DNA of 64,000 nucleotides from Eledone cirrhosa (lineage: Eukaryota; Mollusca; Cephalopoda; Octopoda; Eledonidae). Under the pieces are notes generated by a model. The model saw nothing but the letters and a program-made list of their open reading frames with translations, was not told the DNA's origin and did no database searches. Where the stretch lies: contig OZ024743.1 of NCBI GenBank assembly GCA_964016885.1, positions 14,989,209 through 15,053,208 on the forward strand, in the 5' to 3' direction. The position numbers and the translations under genes are program-made. This document shows, in pieces, positions 34,395 to 46,059 of the stretch. Every line of letters starts with the position of its first letter. Position 1 is the first letter of the stretch.

Positions 34395-34850
34395 CACTAT
34401 CTTTCACACACTCACATACATACACACATACACATATACACACAGAGTTACACACACATATATTTATACACACATATTTTACGGCTTTCACACGCTAGCG
34501 CACCCTATTGTTTTAACCCAATTGGTCAGTAGCTTTTGCCACAGCCTATCACGCGCACGCGCATTCTTTCCCTCGTTTGAATTTTCCCCATAACGGCATT
34601 CCTGTGTTTTAACGACAATACAACTTTCTCCGGCTTAGCCTGTCCCCCCCCCCTTTTGGAACTTTCCCCCGTTGATGGATGTGAGCCCGAAATATTGGGA
34701 TTAAATCTCCACTACGGTAACCCTTCTACCTTTGTTTTGTTTTCCTTTTTCGTTTCTCTCAATTTTCACTTTGCTCCTATTTCTCACTCACTTCCTACCT
34801 CGAGATTTCCTATCTGCATTGTTGTGGCTTGCTAAACTACATATTTTACA
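34395..34850 (-). repeat. Penelope-like element, right inverted terminal arm
   Basis: Reverse complement of 33240-33696. A partial extra copy of its inner end (TCTACGGCCCACTATCTTTC versus CTACGGCCTATTATCTTTC near 34242) precedes it. The right edge runs into (TA)n. Confidence 0.85.
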
Positions 34851-34885
34851 TATTTCACAATGCTTCAAGCAAACTTTAACACCCT

Positions 34886-35201
<316 letters not shown>

Positions 35202-35202
<1 letters not shown>

Positions 35203-35231
35203 TAGACCACCCGTGACCCGTTGGGTCATGT
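35202..35231 (-). other. Helitron-like terminus candidate
   Basis: CTAG at 35202-35205, then CGTGACCC (35212-35219) pairs with GGGTCATG (35223-35230), an 8-bp stem with a 3-nt loop. Read on the minus strand this is hairpin, six bases, CTAG, then T, as at Helitron 3' ends. The same motif recurs at 56143-56171. Confidence 0.35.
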
Positions 35232-35239
35232 TCACTTTA

Positions 35240-35828
35240 ACATATTTTTTTTTAAAATCGTGTTCACTTAAAAATAATGTTTAAATAATAAAAATATACA
35301 CAGATATGTATATAAAGTGAAATGAAACTGGAAGGCCTATATATATACGTGAGTGTATGTATATATATATATGTGTGTGTGTGTAAACATATACATATAT
35401 ATGTATGTGTGCGTATATATATGTGGATGTCTGTGATCTACATGCACTGGTCATAAACACACACACATATATATATATTCACACACACTCACACACACAT
35501 ATATATATAGAGAGATAGATAGATAGATAGATATACACACACAACAGCACCACCAGCTCCCTTCCATTTTCATTCTCTGTCTCCTCTCCCTCTTTCTGTC
35601 TTTCTTTCAATCTACTCTCTCACAACCACTATCTCTTTCTCTCTATCTTTTTCTCTCTTTGTTTACTTTGTTATGAGGGCACCAGGAAAAACCCCATATC
35701 TTGGGAACCCGCGGTCCGATTTACGCGAAATTTGTTTTGTTCCATTTGTATTCCCATTTCAGGGTCAACTTCCTTTCAAAGTATTTTCCCATTATGCGCC
35801 CTTTTGACTGTATTACATTACAGATAAG
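35240..35828. other. Intergenic stretch with microsatellites
   Basis: Short TA, CA and GATA runs and a CTCT tract at 35575-35660; no gene. Confidence 0.45.
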
Positions 35829-36056
35829 CAAGCAAGCAATCAATCACAGACTTTTAGTATCATAAAAAGTGTATACACCATTCTAATATATATATTGCCT
35901 GTACAGGTAATCAAAGTGTGTATACATTTTTCAGGGACACCATATATATATATATATATATATATATACCGGGGTCCCTAAAAATGTATACACTATTCTA
36001 ATATAAATACATTGCCTGTACAGCTAATCAAAGTGTGTATACATTTTTCCGGGACA

Positions 36057-36091
<35 letters not shown>

Positions 36092-36175
36092 GGGGTCCCT
36101 AAACATGTATACACCATTCTAATATATATATTTCCTGTACAGATAATCAAAGTGTGTATACATTTTTCGGGGACA

Positions 36176-36216
<41 letters not shown>

Positions 36217-36262
36217 GGGGTCCCTAAAAATGTATACACCATTCTAATATATATATTGCCTG
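35829..36262 (+). repeat. Array of 89-bp inverted-repeat units, first block
   Basis: Preceded by (CAAG)n and CAATCAATCA. Then about 3.5 units: (TA)n, CCGGGGTCCCTAAAAATG, TATACACCATTC, TAATATATATATTGCC, TGTACAGGTAATCAAAG, TGTGTATACATTTTTCGGGG, ACACCA, (TA)n. The last unit is cut at GCCTG (36262) by the TIR element that follows. Confidence 0.9.
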
Positions 36263-38244
36263 CACTGGTCAACAGCCAAAATGGTTCTTACATGTGAATT
36301 TGTGCATCTTACTAATTTCATAGCACTAAATTCAGTTTTGATATTCATTTTTTGCTATCGGACCAGAATGCCTTAATATGAGATCGAAAATATGTTCCTC
36401 GTATTGCATCATTTATCCATTGTGTAACATATGATGACTTAGGTATTAATATTAACTTATTAATAAAAATATATAAACATTTTTTTTTTTTTTTTTAACA
36501 CTTAGTATATTAACAAAATATTTCTGAACAACATTCTGAACATAACAAAATATTTCAAATCCTTTCTAAAAAAATTTCTGGATTTTGCTTTTACGCTTGT
36601 TTTGCTGGCTCTCCTCGCGTTGCAGTGTCCAGCAGTAGTCGCCCATCATGTTGGGATTGAACTGACCCTGATACTTACTCTCCATTATGGCAACGTCCAG
36701 GTGAAACCTCTCTCCATATTCATAACTGATGTCTCCTAGATTACTTGGGAAGAAATCCAGATGAGAAGGAAGAAATGAAGCTTCAACGACATTCGTGAAA
36801 ACTCAGAGCGCGATAATTTTATATCATGGTTTCAACAATTTCTTTATAGTTGTCTGCACGGTGGTTTCCAAGAAAGTTCTGTGTCACATCTACAAATGAT
36901 TTCCATGCATTAGTCTCCAAAGGGTTTAGTGTTTTCGTAAACTCACTATCATTAACCAGCATATGAATCTGAGGACCATTCAAAACCCCTGCTTTTAACT
37001 TTGCTTCAGATACCACTCTACCCAATTACTTACACAAGTACTGAAACACATTACCTGTATGATCCATGCTTTTAATAAAGTTTTTGGCCAAGCCTAATTT
37101 GAGATGTAATGGAGGGAAGAATACTTTTTCTGGATCCACGAGAGGTTTGTACAAACAGTTGAATCTACGGGTGCAACCTTTGGTCTTGTTGGCCAATCTA
37201 TCTCCATGTAGTGCTCCGCATCTGCTCTACTATTCCACAAACATAGAAAACACATATGCTTTGTGTAACCAGTCTGAAGACCTAGAATAGACTAATTAAG
37301 TTGTTTATGACGATGACGAGCGGTTGTAATGCGGACGCCAGGTTCCAGCAGGTTTCATTGCTTCAGTCGTGATCCCAGGAGCTCTGCCTTTTCTTTAGAC
37401 AAATGTAGGTCTCTAATGAGATCGTGAAGAGCTTCCTGTTTAAATGGTATGGGTTCACTTGTTACATGTTCGTCTTGATAGTCATCATCAATAGAGGTGC
37501 TACTGGAATCAGAGATTAGCTCGTGTTCAGCAGGTGGAACTGGAACAGGTAATTCATCACTGTGAGGCACTGGTCGGATTGCTGACGAGATATCGGGGTA
37601 TTGAAGTGTAGTTCGTGTCTTCACAGTTATTCCTTGGATGTTTATATGGCAGAAGTAGCAATCGTTATTGTGGTCTCTTGGTTATCGCCATACCATTGGT
37701 ACAGAAAATGGCAAACCAGAGCTTCGTTTCCCATTCTTCCATTCACTTATGTGATTAACACATGACCTACACGCTATATGAGGCGCCCGTTTCTTGTCAT
37801 GGTCTCCTAATGGACATTTGAAGTAGCATTTGTAGTTTACTCGAACTGCTTTTGTAATTGGTTTATTTATGCTTTCTGGGGTAAAGAGTCCACAAATATA
37901 GCAAAATTGGTCCGGGTCATTTACATATTTCCGGCGTTCCATCTTTCCCACTAGTCAAAGTTGTTGTGAATTATCCAAGAATAGCTGAGGATAGTTACAA
38001 TTCTGTGATCTGAAACAAAAGCAGTAAGTATAAATTAGTTAATAACTAAATATAGTGAATACAATTGGATGAAGTAATATGAGCCACATAGCTATGGGTC
38101 ATAAATATGGATATGCTGGTTCTCGAAAACTAGACCCGATACAGCTTAATCGTTGTCATATCCAGGTTCTGCACACTTGATTACCCTAGAATCATACTAA
38201 ATTATACTCGAACCATGCAATGAATATTTTTTTGTTGACCAGTG
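36263..38244 (-). mobile_element. 1.98-kb element with 12-bp terminal inverted repeats
   Basis: CACTGGTCAACA at 36263-36274 and its exact reverse complement TGTTGACCAGTG at 38233-38244 bound the segment. Both ends lie inside one 89-bp array unit: the left flank ends ATTGCCTG and the right flank resumes TAATCAAAG. The insertion is therefore younger than the array. It carries one decayed gene on the minus strand. Target duplication is not clear; about six unit bases appear lost. Superfamily not recognised. Confidence 0.7.
36575..37951 (-). pseudogene. Decayed gene of a widespread uncharacterised invertebrate family (Cys-rich N terminus)
   Basis: From ATG at 37951: FCYICGLFTPES, YKCYFKCPLGDHDKK, HIACRSCVNHISEW and LPFSVPMVW, with C-x2-C pairs suggesting zinc binding. 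A TAA then stands where Glu is usual (37682-37684), followed by DCYFCHINIQG and an acidic linker. A TGA at 37355-37357 follows. The middle is strongly shortened. Then come GYTKHMCFLCLWNSRAD, a frame change, VLNGPQIHMLVND, AWKSFVDVTQNFLGN, DNYKEIVE, and finally DFFPSNLGD, YGERFHLDVAIMESKYQGQF and MMGDYCWTLQR, ending in a basic tail near 36575. I recognise the pattern from many copies in arthropods and molluscs but know no function. Multiple stops and a deletion make it a pseudogene. Confidence 0.7.
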
Positions 38245-38408
38245 TAATCAAAGTGTGTATACATTTATCGGGGACACCATATATATATATATATATATAC
38301 CGGGGTATATATATATATATATACTGGGGTCCCTAAAACTGTATACACCAGTCTAATATATATATTGCCTGTACAGGTAATCAAAGTGTGTATACATTTT
38401 CGGGGACA

Positions 38409-38441
<33 letters not shown>

Positions 38442-38762
38442 GGGGTCCCTAAAAATGTATACACCATTCTAATATATATATTGCCTGTACAGGTAATCAA
38501 AGTGTGTATACATTTTTCCGGGACACCACATATATATATACCGGTGTCCCTAAACATGTATACAACATTCAAATATATATATTGCCTGTACATATAATCA
38601 AGGTGTGTATACATTTTTCGGGGACACCATATATATATATATATATATATATATACCGGGGTCCCTAAAAATATATACACCATTGTAATATATATATTGC
38701 CTGTAGAGGTAATCAAAGTGTATATACATTTTTCGGGGACACCATATATATATATATATATA
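38245..38762 (+). repeat. Array of 89-bp inverted-repeat units, second block
   Basis: About five units in the same orientation as the first block. Resumes exactly at the right end of the TIR element and ends at (TA)n plus a GGTGTCCCC unit end against the Penelope-like element. Confidence 0.9.
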
Positions 38763-38920
38763 TGGTGTCCCCTGTGTTTACTCCCCCATCTCTACGTTTT
38801 TCTGTTTCATTTTCCCTTCCAGGTCTCTGCCTATCCTTCGCACTCACCCCTTCGTTCACTCCACCCCGCTTCACACCCCTGCCTTCTCATCCCTCCCCCT
38901 GCTTTCACCCAACGCCCATC

Positions 38921-41719
38921 ATGCCCAACCTGAGATCCTTTCTCCACCAACTACATAATCGCCTCAAACTTTTCCTCACCCCCTCCTCCCACCCTGCTAC
39001 CTCCCTCCGCCCTTCAACTCTCCTACCTTCTCCTCGCCAAAACCCGGCACTCCAGCCACATCCATTTCCTCAGCCACTGCCTCCGCCTCCACCTTATCCC
39101 CCTCGTCTTCTGTCTACACTTCCACCCTTCCCCCGCCGCTTCCCCCTCCACGCAACGTATCCTCACCCGATCCTCACGCCTCCTGATGCGCAACTCCATC
39201 CGCGCCTCCCGTTTCACTCTCCGCCAACTTGACCACCAACTGACCCCCACCCTCCTCCGCCTTAACTCCACCTGCCACCCCCTCCTCGCCCAAGCCATCC
39301 TCTACTTCATCCAAAACCTCAACCACAGCCTCTTCTCGTTCCTCAGCCCCACCAAAGCCCGCAAGCTAAACTCACCCCCCCATCCACCACCACCCGCCCA
39401 TCCCCATACGCCAACCACTCTCCACCTCTCCCTCGACCCACACCCCTACCCAATCTCCACCCTCCACTTCACCCCTCACCACACCCTCCATTCCCCCCAA
39501 ACACCGAAACCCCACCCCTTGTTTTCACCATACCCCCTGACCTCCCCCTCTCCGCACCTGAGCGCTCACTCCTTAGTAGAGGCCTTCGCTTCATACCCCA
39601 CACTCCGCACAGCGACGAGTTCCGCACCCGAACGGAAGTCGAGCGATTCGTGCGACGCACTAAGCTACAGGCACATTTTAGCCGAACGCCACCGGCTCCG
39701 GACGCCCCAGACCTGTTTCTCACCCTGGGCCGACGACCATCTTCTTGGACGCCGGCCCCAGGGCAACTTAGCACCCTGGACGCCTTCGTCGATGCCAGCC
39801 GTAGCGCAGTAAATCGTTTCGACTTCCGCCACCGTTCCAAACGGTACAATATCTCACGGGGCGAACTCCTCGCTCTCCGCTCCCTCCGTAGCCGAGATGA
39901 CATCGTCATCAAACCGGCGGACAAGGGAGGCGCCGTAGTGGGGTGGCGCGCGGACCTCTACACGGCCGAAGCCCTCAGGCAGCTCTGTAACCCCCTATTT
40001 TACAGGCCTCTACCCTCCTACCCCACCCCCCTCTACAAACAACAAGTTTCCTCCACCATCAAAGACCTTATCGCCTCCTCCCTCCTCCCCCCACTGCTTC
40101 CTACCTCATCGTCCGCACCCCCCGCACCCCCACCATCTACTTCCTCCCCAAAGTCCACAAACCCGACAACCCTGGCCGTCCCATCGTCTCTGCTTGCAAT
40201 TGCCCCACCGAACTCATCTCCGCCTTTCTCGACTCCCCCCCTCGCCCCCCTTGTCACCACGCTCCCCTCCCACATCTCCGACACCAACCACGCCCTGCGC
40301 CTTTTCGACTCCTTCACCTACCCACCCGGCCCACAGCCCTTCCTCTCCACCCTAGACATCAAGTCCCTCTATACAGTCATCCCCATGCCGACGGCCTTCG
40401 CGCCCTCAAACACTACCTCGACGTTCGCCCCTCCCCCCATTCCCTCCACCCCCACCCTCCTTCGTCTCGCCGAGCTGGTCCTAACCCTGAATTGTTTCTC
40501 CTTCTCCGGTGAGTTTTACCAACAGGTCACGGGGGTAGCCATGGGTACAATAATGGGCCCGATCTATGCCAACCTTTTTGTTGGCCATGTTGAGGCCCAA
40601 ATCTTTGCCCAGTACACCGGCCCCACGCCCGAACTGTACGGTCGTTACATTGACGACTGTATCGGAGCCACGACCCTCACCCGAGAACAGCTCGACTTCT
40701 TTCTCTCCTTCTTCTGCTCCTTCCACCCCTCCCTCCACTTCACCACCTCTATCTCCACCACCCACGTCCACTTCTTAGACATCTCCGTCGCCTTCGACCC
40801 CTCCCACCACTCCCTCGTCACCTCCGCCTTCTTCAAACCCACCGGCTCCCACTCTTACCTCGACTTCATCTCTTCCCACCCCACCCACACTAAACACTCC
40901 ATTACCTACTCCCAACTTCTCAGGATCCGCCGCCTCTGTAGCCGTGATGCTGACTTTGAGTCCCAGGCCCTTTCCCTAGTCAGCCATTTCATCCGCAGAG
41001 GTTACCCCCCCACTCTCGTCCACACCGCTCTCACCCGCGTCCGTGCTGTCCCCCGCTCCACCACCATCACCCCACGCCACCGAACACCCACTCACCGTCT
41101 CCCCTTCCCCATCACAACCATCCCTCCACCTTACCCCTCCACCGCACCAACCGCCACCTCTTCCGACGCCTCCAGTCCGACCGCTCCACCTCCCACATCT
41201 TCCCAACCCCACCACTCCCCTCCTTCAAACGCGCACGCAATATCCGCACCCTCCTCGTCCACAGCTCCCTACCCCCAACCCACGCTCTGTATCCCCCCCC
41301 CCGGTTCCTTTCCCTGTTCTAGGCCCTGCTGCAACACCTGTCCCCACATCACCAACACCACCACCTTCCAGGGTCCCAACGGCCACTGTCTCTTGGTCCG
41401 GCATGCCTTCCGCTGCACCTCCTCCAACCTAGTCTACGGATTTCGCTGCAAGGAGTGCAGCGCGACTTATGTCGGACAGACGGGACGTCGCTTGGCGGAC
41501 CGAGTCACGGAGCACCTCCGGGATATTCGTCTCGGGGGCAGTTCCCCCATCGCCCGCCACTCTGGTGGCCCTGGACATTCCGCACGCCATCTCACAGTCT
41601 GTGGCCTATTCCAGTGCCACGAAACCCCCGCCAATCGCCTTACGGTCGAACAACGAACTATCTTCATCTTACAGACCCCCACTCCCCCCGGCCTGAACTC
41701 CCCACCCTTATTCCTTTAG
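38921..41719 (+). pseudogene. Penelope-like RT plus GIY-YIG protein, frameshifted
   Basis: Conserved pieces lie in three frames: MPNLRSFLHQLHNRLKLF (38921), RHSSHIHFLSHCLRLHLIPL and LTRSSRLLMRNSIRASRF (second frame to ~39450), LSAPERSLLSRGLRFIPHTP and FVRRTKLQAHF (third frame), then DIVIKPADKGGAVV. Inside the long open frame from 39650, the key motif TIYFLPKVHKPDNPGRPIV (40132-40190), a segment near 40385-40440, and RRLQSDRSTSHIF (about 41170) are again out of frame. In frame are LDIKSLYTVIP, GVAMGTIMGPIYANLF and YIDD (40646-40657). The GIY-YIG end reads CNTCPHI, LVYGFRCKECSATYVGQTGRR. The frame stays open only because the C-rich strand lacks stops. Not functional. Confidence 0.85.
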
Positions 41720-43030
41720 CCTTCGACCGCACCCTCCCCCCACACTTATCCCCCACTAACACCACTAACACACCCTTCCTTTTCACCGCCCACCCCACAA
41801 CTAACAATACTAACACCTCCACTCCACCCCTCATCTGACCACCCTTCCCCAACTAACATACTAACATCCCTTCCCTCCCCTCTTCTCCTCACCCCCCTCC
41901 TTACCACACGCACACACCCATCGGCACATATATACACGCGCTCACACTAAACACACCCCCGACTACCACCACTAACCCTCACCCCCCCACACCTCTCACC
42001 CCCCCACCTCCATCCCACCACCCCGCAGCTAACCTCACTAACACCCCTAACCCCAAGCACACGAACACACCCACCCACTTACGCCACCCACCCCACACGC
42101 AACTAACATCACTAACACCCCCCAACCCCACTCACACGTACCCACACACCCTCGTACACCACCAACTCTACCCACCCTACCACCACTAACCCCCACTCAC
42201 GCCTGCATTCAACCCCTCCCCACCTCCCGTATACTAACACCCACTAACACCTCTTCATCCAACTACACACACACCAGTACACCACACTCCCTCCATAGAA
42301 CCACACACACCCTTCACTCCCCGCTCCACCCACACCCTCGCTCAACACTCACTCATCCCACTAACACCCCTACTAATACACACACACCCTCCTCACTCCA
42401 ACTTTCACACCGACCCATCCTCGCCCCTTTACTATTCCACCGACAGCTGCTATGCCCTCTGACCACCTCCCAGCACAAACAGACCACAGCACTCCCACTG
42501 CTGACCACTTCCTGTTGCGCGCGCACCCCACATCTCTCCTCTTCCGACCATCGCTTCATGGAATACCCACACGCAGAAATTGACCAGCCAACATTCCACT
42601 AAACATCTTCGGAATTTACCAACTTTTCAACCATCCTCTTACGTAATCACCTATATAACTCACCCACACACACACCCCAGAAACTATTTTTTTCTCCACA
42701 CGCCACCTACACCCACAAGACGCTTAAACCCCACACAGGTGCTTTCCACCACATATCTACACCCTCAGCCTCCTGATTCCTCTCCCCCCACCCCTCTATC
42801 CACACACGCACAGACACTCCGACCCACAAACTCCCCCCCCCCACACCTCTTCCTGAACATGCAACCCCGTTCTTCCCCCAACCCTTACTTTCACATACAC
42901 ACACACACACACACACACCTACACACACACACCACCTTCAGCCCTCCCCGCTCGGACACCCCGTCTCCCTCGCCCCACTCCACCCGCCACCACCCCTACA
43001 TACCCCACACCCTTCCACCACCTGTTTAAC
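41720..43030 (+). repeat. C-rich, G-poor spacer with CACTAACACC-type repeats
   Basis: About 1.3 kb of degenerate repeats of CTAACA/CACTAACACC and CACACACC. The Pro/His/Thr frames in it look like composition artefacts. It belongs to the Penelope-like element's 3' part. Confidence 0.6.
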
Positions 43031-43231
43031 CGCCTTTTAATTTCAGTTTATTTTGATCATGCCTTTATTTTTAAATTTATCTCATTCCTTGTATTTTGAT
43101 CATGCTTTATTTTTATTTTTATCGTTATTCTTTATTTTTTTATTTTTTCATTCACACCGTTTCCTTTCGCTATATGTCTCTCCACCACTCCCCTACACAC
43201 CCTTTGAACTCTGTTCCCACACACTTCCCAC

Positions 43232-43262
43232 CTGAGGAAGGGCTTATGCCCGAAACATCGTC
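43232..43262 (+). ncRNA. Hammerhead-like motif in the 3' region of the Penelope-like element
   Basis: CTGAGGA at 43232-43238, one extra A, helix II GGGC/GCCC (43240-43243 with 43248-43251, loop TTAT), GAAA at 43252-43255, helix III C43256-G43260 with loop ATC, and the classical triplet GTC at 43260-43262. Helix I is not evident, so cleavage in this copy is uncertain. Confidence 0.55.
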
Positions 43263-43372
43263 CCCCACCAACACCCCACTCTCCAGAGCGTGAAATTAAT
43301 AAACATTTGTTGTACTGCCTCTCTGTTTTGTCCCTGTTCAAATTTTTCCATTATATATATATATATATATAT

Positions 43373-43558
43373 ACCGGGGTCCCTAAACATATATACACCA
43401 TTTTAATATATATATTGCCTGTACAGGTAATCAAAGTGTGTATACATTTTTCGGGGAAAGCATATATATATATACCTGGGTCCTGAAAAATGTATACACC
43501 ATTCTAATATATATATTTGTTGGACAGGTAATCAAAGTGTGTATACATTTTTCCGGGA

Positions 43559-43603
<45 letters not shown>

Positions 43604-43689
43604 GGTCTCCCTAAAAATGTATACAGCATTTTAATATATATATTGCCTGTACAGGTAATCAAAGTGTGTATACATTTTTCGGGGACACC

Positions 43690-43742
<53 letters not shown>

Positions 43743-45830
43743 GGTGTCCCTAAAAATATATAAACCATTCTAATATATATATTGCCTGTACAGGTAATCA
43801 AAGTGTGTATACATTTTTCGGAGAAACCATATATATATACCTGGGTCCTGAAAAATCTATACACCATTCTAATATATATATTGCCTGTACAGGTAATCAA
43901 AGTGTGTATACATTTTTCGGGGACCCCATATATATATATATATACCGGGGTCCCTAAAAATGTATACAACATTCTAATATATATATTGCCTGTACAGGTA
44001 ATCAAAGTGTGTATACATTTTTCGGGGAAACCATATATATATATATACCTGGGTCCTGAAAAATGTATACACCATTCTAATATATATATTGCCTGTACAG
44101 GTAATCAAAGTGTGTATACATTTTTCGGGGACCCCATATATATATATATATACCGGGGTCCCTCAAAATGTATCCACCATTCTAATATATATATTGCCTG
44201 TACAGATAAACGAAGTGTGTATACATTTTTCGGGGACACCATATATATATATATATATACCGGGGTCCCTAAAAATGTATACACCATTCCAATATATATA
44301 TTGCCTGTACAGGTAATCAAAGTGTGTATACATTTTTCGGGGAAACCATATATATATATATACCTGGGTCCTGAAAAATGTATACACCATTCTAATATAT
44401 ATATTGGTTGTACAGGTAATCAAAGTGTGTATACATTTTTCCGGGACACCATATATATATATATATATACTGGTGTCCCTAAAAATGTATACACCATTCT
44501 AATATATATATATTGCCTGTACAGGTAATCAAAGTGTGTATATATTTTTCGGGGAAAACATATATATATATACCTGGGTCCTGAAAAATGTATACACCAT
44601 TCTAATATATATATTGCCTGTACAGGTAATCAAAGTGTGTATACATTTTTCGGGGACACCATATATATATATATATATATATACCGGGGTCCCTAAAAAT
44701 GTATACACCATTCTAATATATATATTGCCTGTACAGGTAATCAAAGTGTGTATACATTTTTCGGAGAAACCATATATATATACCTGGGTCCTGAAAAATC
44801 TATACACCATTCTAATATATATATTGCCTGTACAGGTAATCAAAGTGTGTATACATTTTTCGGGGACCCCATATATATATATATATACCGGGGTCCCTCA
44901 AAATGTATCCACCATTCTAATATATATATTGCCTGTACAGATAAACGAAGTGTGCATACATTTTTCGGAGACACCATATATATATATATATATGCCGGGG
45001 TCCCTAAAAATGTATACAACATTCTAATATATATATTGCCTGTACAGGTAATCAAAGTGTGTATACATTTTTCGGGGACACCATATATATATATATATAT
45101 ACCGGGGTCCCTAAAAATGTATACACCATTCCAATATATATATTGCCTGTACAGGTAATCAAAGTGTGTATACATTTTTCGGGGAAACCATATATATATA
45201 TATACCTGGGTCCTGAAAAATGTATACACCATTCTAATATATATATTGGTTGTACAGGTAATCAAAGTGTGTATACATTTTTCCGGGACACCATATATAT
45301 ATATATATACTGGTGTCCCTAAAAATGTATACACCATTCTAATATATATATATTGCCTGTACAGGTAATCAAAGTGTGTATATATTTTTCGGGGAAAACA
45401 TATATATATATACCTGGGTCCTGAAAAATGTATACACCATTCTAATATATATATTTGTTGTACAGGTAATCAAAGTTTGTTTACATTTTTCCGGGACACC
45501 ATATATATATATATATACCGCTGTCCCTAAAATTGTATACACCATTCTAATATGTATATTGCCTGTACAGGTAATCAAAGTGTGTATACATTTTTCGAGG
45601 ACACCATATATATATACCGGGGTCCCTAAAAATGTATACACCATTCTAATATATATATTGCCTGTACAGGTAATCAAAGTCTGTATACATGTTTCGGGGA
45701 CACTATATATATATATATATATATATATAATAATACCGGGATCTCTAAAAATGTATACACCATCCTAACAAATAATGCATGTATAGGCAATCAAAGTGGG
45801 TATACATTTTTGGGGGATAACCTGTATATA
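43373..45830 (+). repeat. Array of 89-bp inverted-repeat units, main block (about 23 units)
   Basis: Each unit is flanked by TA and has imperfect ends, CCGGGGTCCCTAAAAATGTA versus the reverse complement of the right end, TGGTGTCCCCGAAAAATGTA. Two unit types (GGGGTCCCTAAAAATG and TGGGTCCTGAAAAATG) mostly alternate. Private variants recur at larger spacing, e.g. CCCTCAAAATGTATCCACC near 44158 and 44891. It ends near 45830 before (CAAG)n. The TA flanks and ends resemble a Tc1/mariner-type MITE. Confidence 0.9.
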
Positions 45831-45911
45831 CACAAATATGAACATATATAGAGAGAAAGTGTGTGCAAGCAAGCAAGCAAGCAAGCAATCAATGAAGATC
45901 AGAGTTTTAGT

Positions 45912-45912
45912 A

Positions 45913-45987
<75 letters not shown>

Positions 45988-45988
45988 A
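45912..45988. repeat. (TA)n - (TG)n microsatellite
   Basis: Compound dinucleotide repeat. Confidence 0.9.
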
Positions 45989-46059
45989 GTGTGTGTGTTG
46001 TTTGTGCGTGTGTATATATATATGCGTGTGTCCGTATGTGTCCATGTATGTATGCATGA

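Larger units (their letters stand above)
38763..43352 (+). mobile_element. Penelope-like element (about 4.6 kb) inserted in the array
   Basis: Contains the RT/GIY-YIG pseudogene, a C-rich spacer and a 3' region with a hammerhead motif. It ends TTTTTCCATTA at (TA)n; the array resumes right after at 43373. Base composition is extreme for this window: GC-rich with very few G on the plus strand. A truncated copy of its last ~95 bp lies at 49190-49287. Confidence 0.85.

Noticed and set aside
38762..39298. Pro/Ser/Thr-rich frames upstream of the Penelope RT as separate genes
   Set aside because: They are pieces of one frameshifted Penelope N terminus plus C-rich noise; opposite-strand Arg/Gly-rich frames (39023, 40976, 41467) are mirror artefacts.
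39186..39812. 208-codon frame as an independent protein
   Set aside because: Only its first ~90 codons read like a Penelope N terminus; from about 39480 the conserved sequence continues in a different frame.
43631..45768. Overlapping frames of 75-248 codons with [19 protein letters not shown] repeats
   Set aside because: They arise from the 89-bp tandem units read in several frames on both strands; no start context, domain or frame preference.
43373..45830. CRISPR-like array because of regular repeats and spacers
   Set aside because: The 'spacers' are simple (TA)n of varying length, the repeats are variable and palindromic, and the setting is an animal genome.
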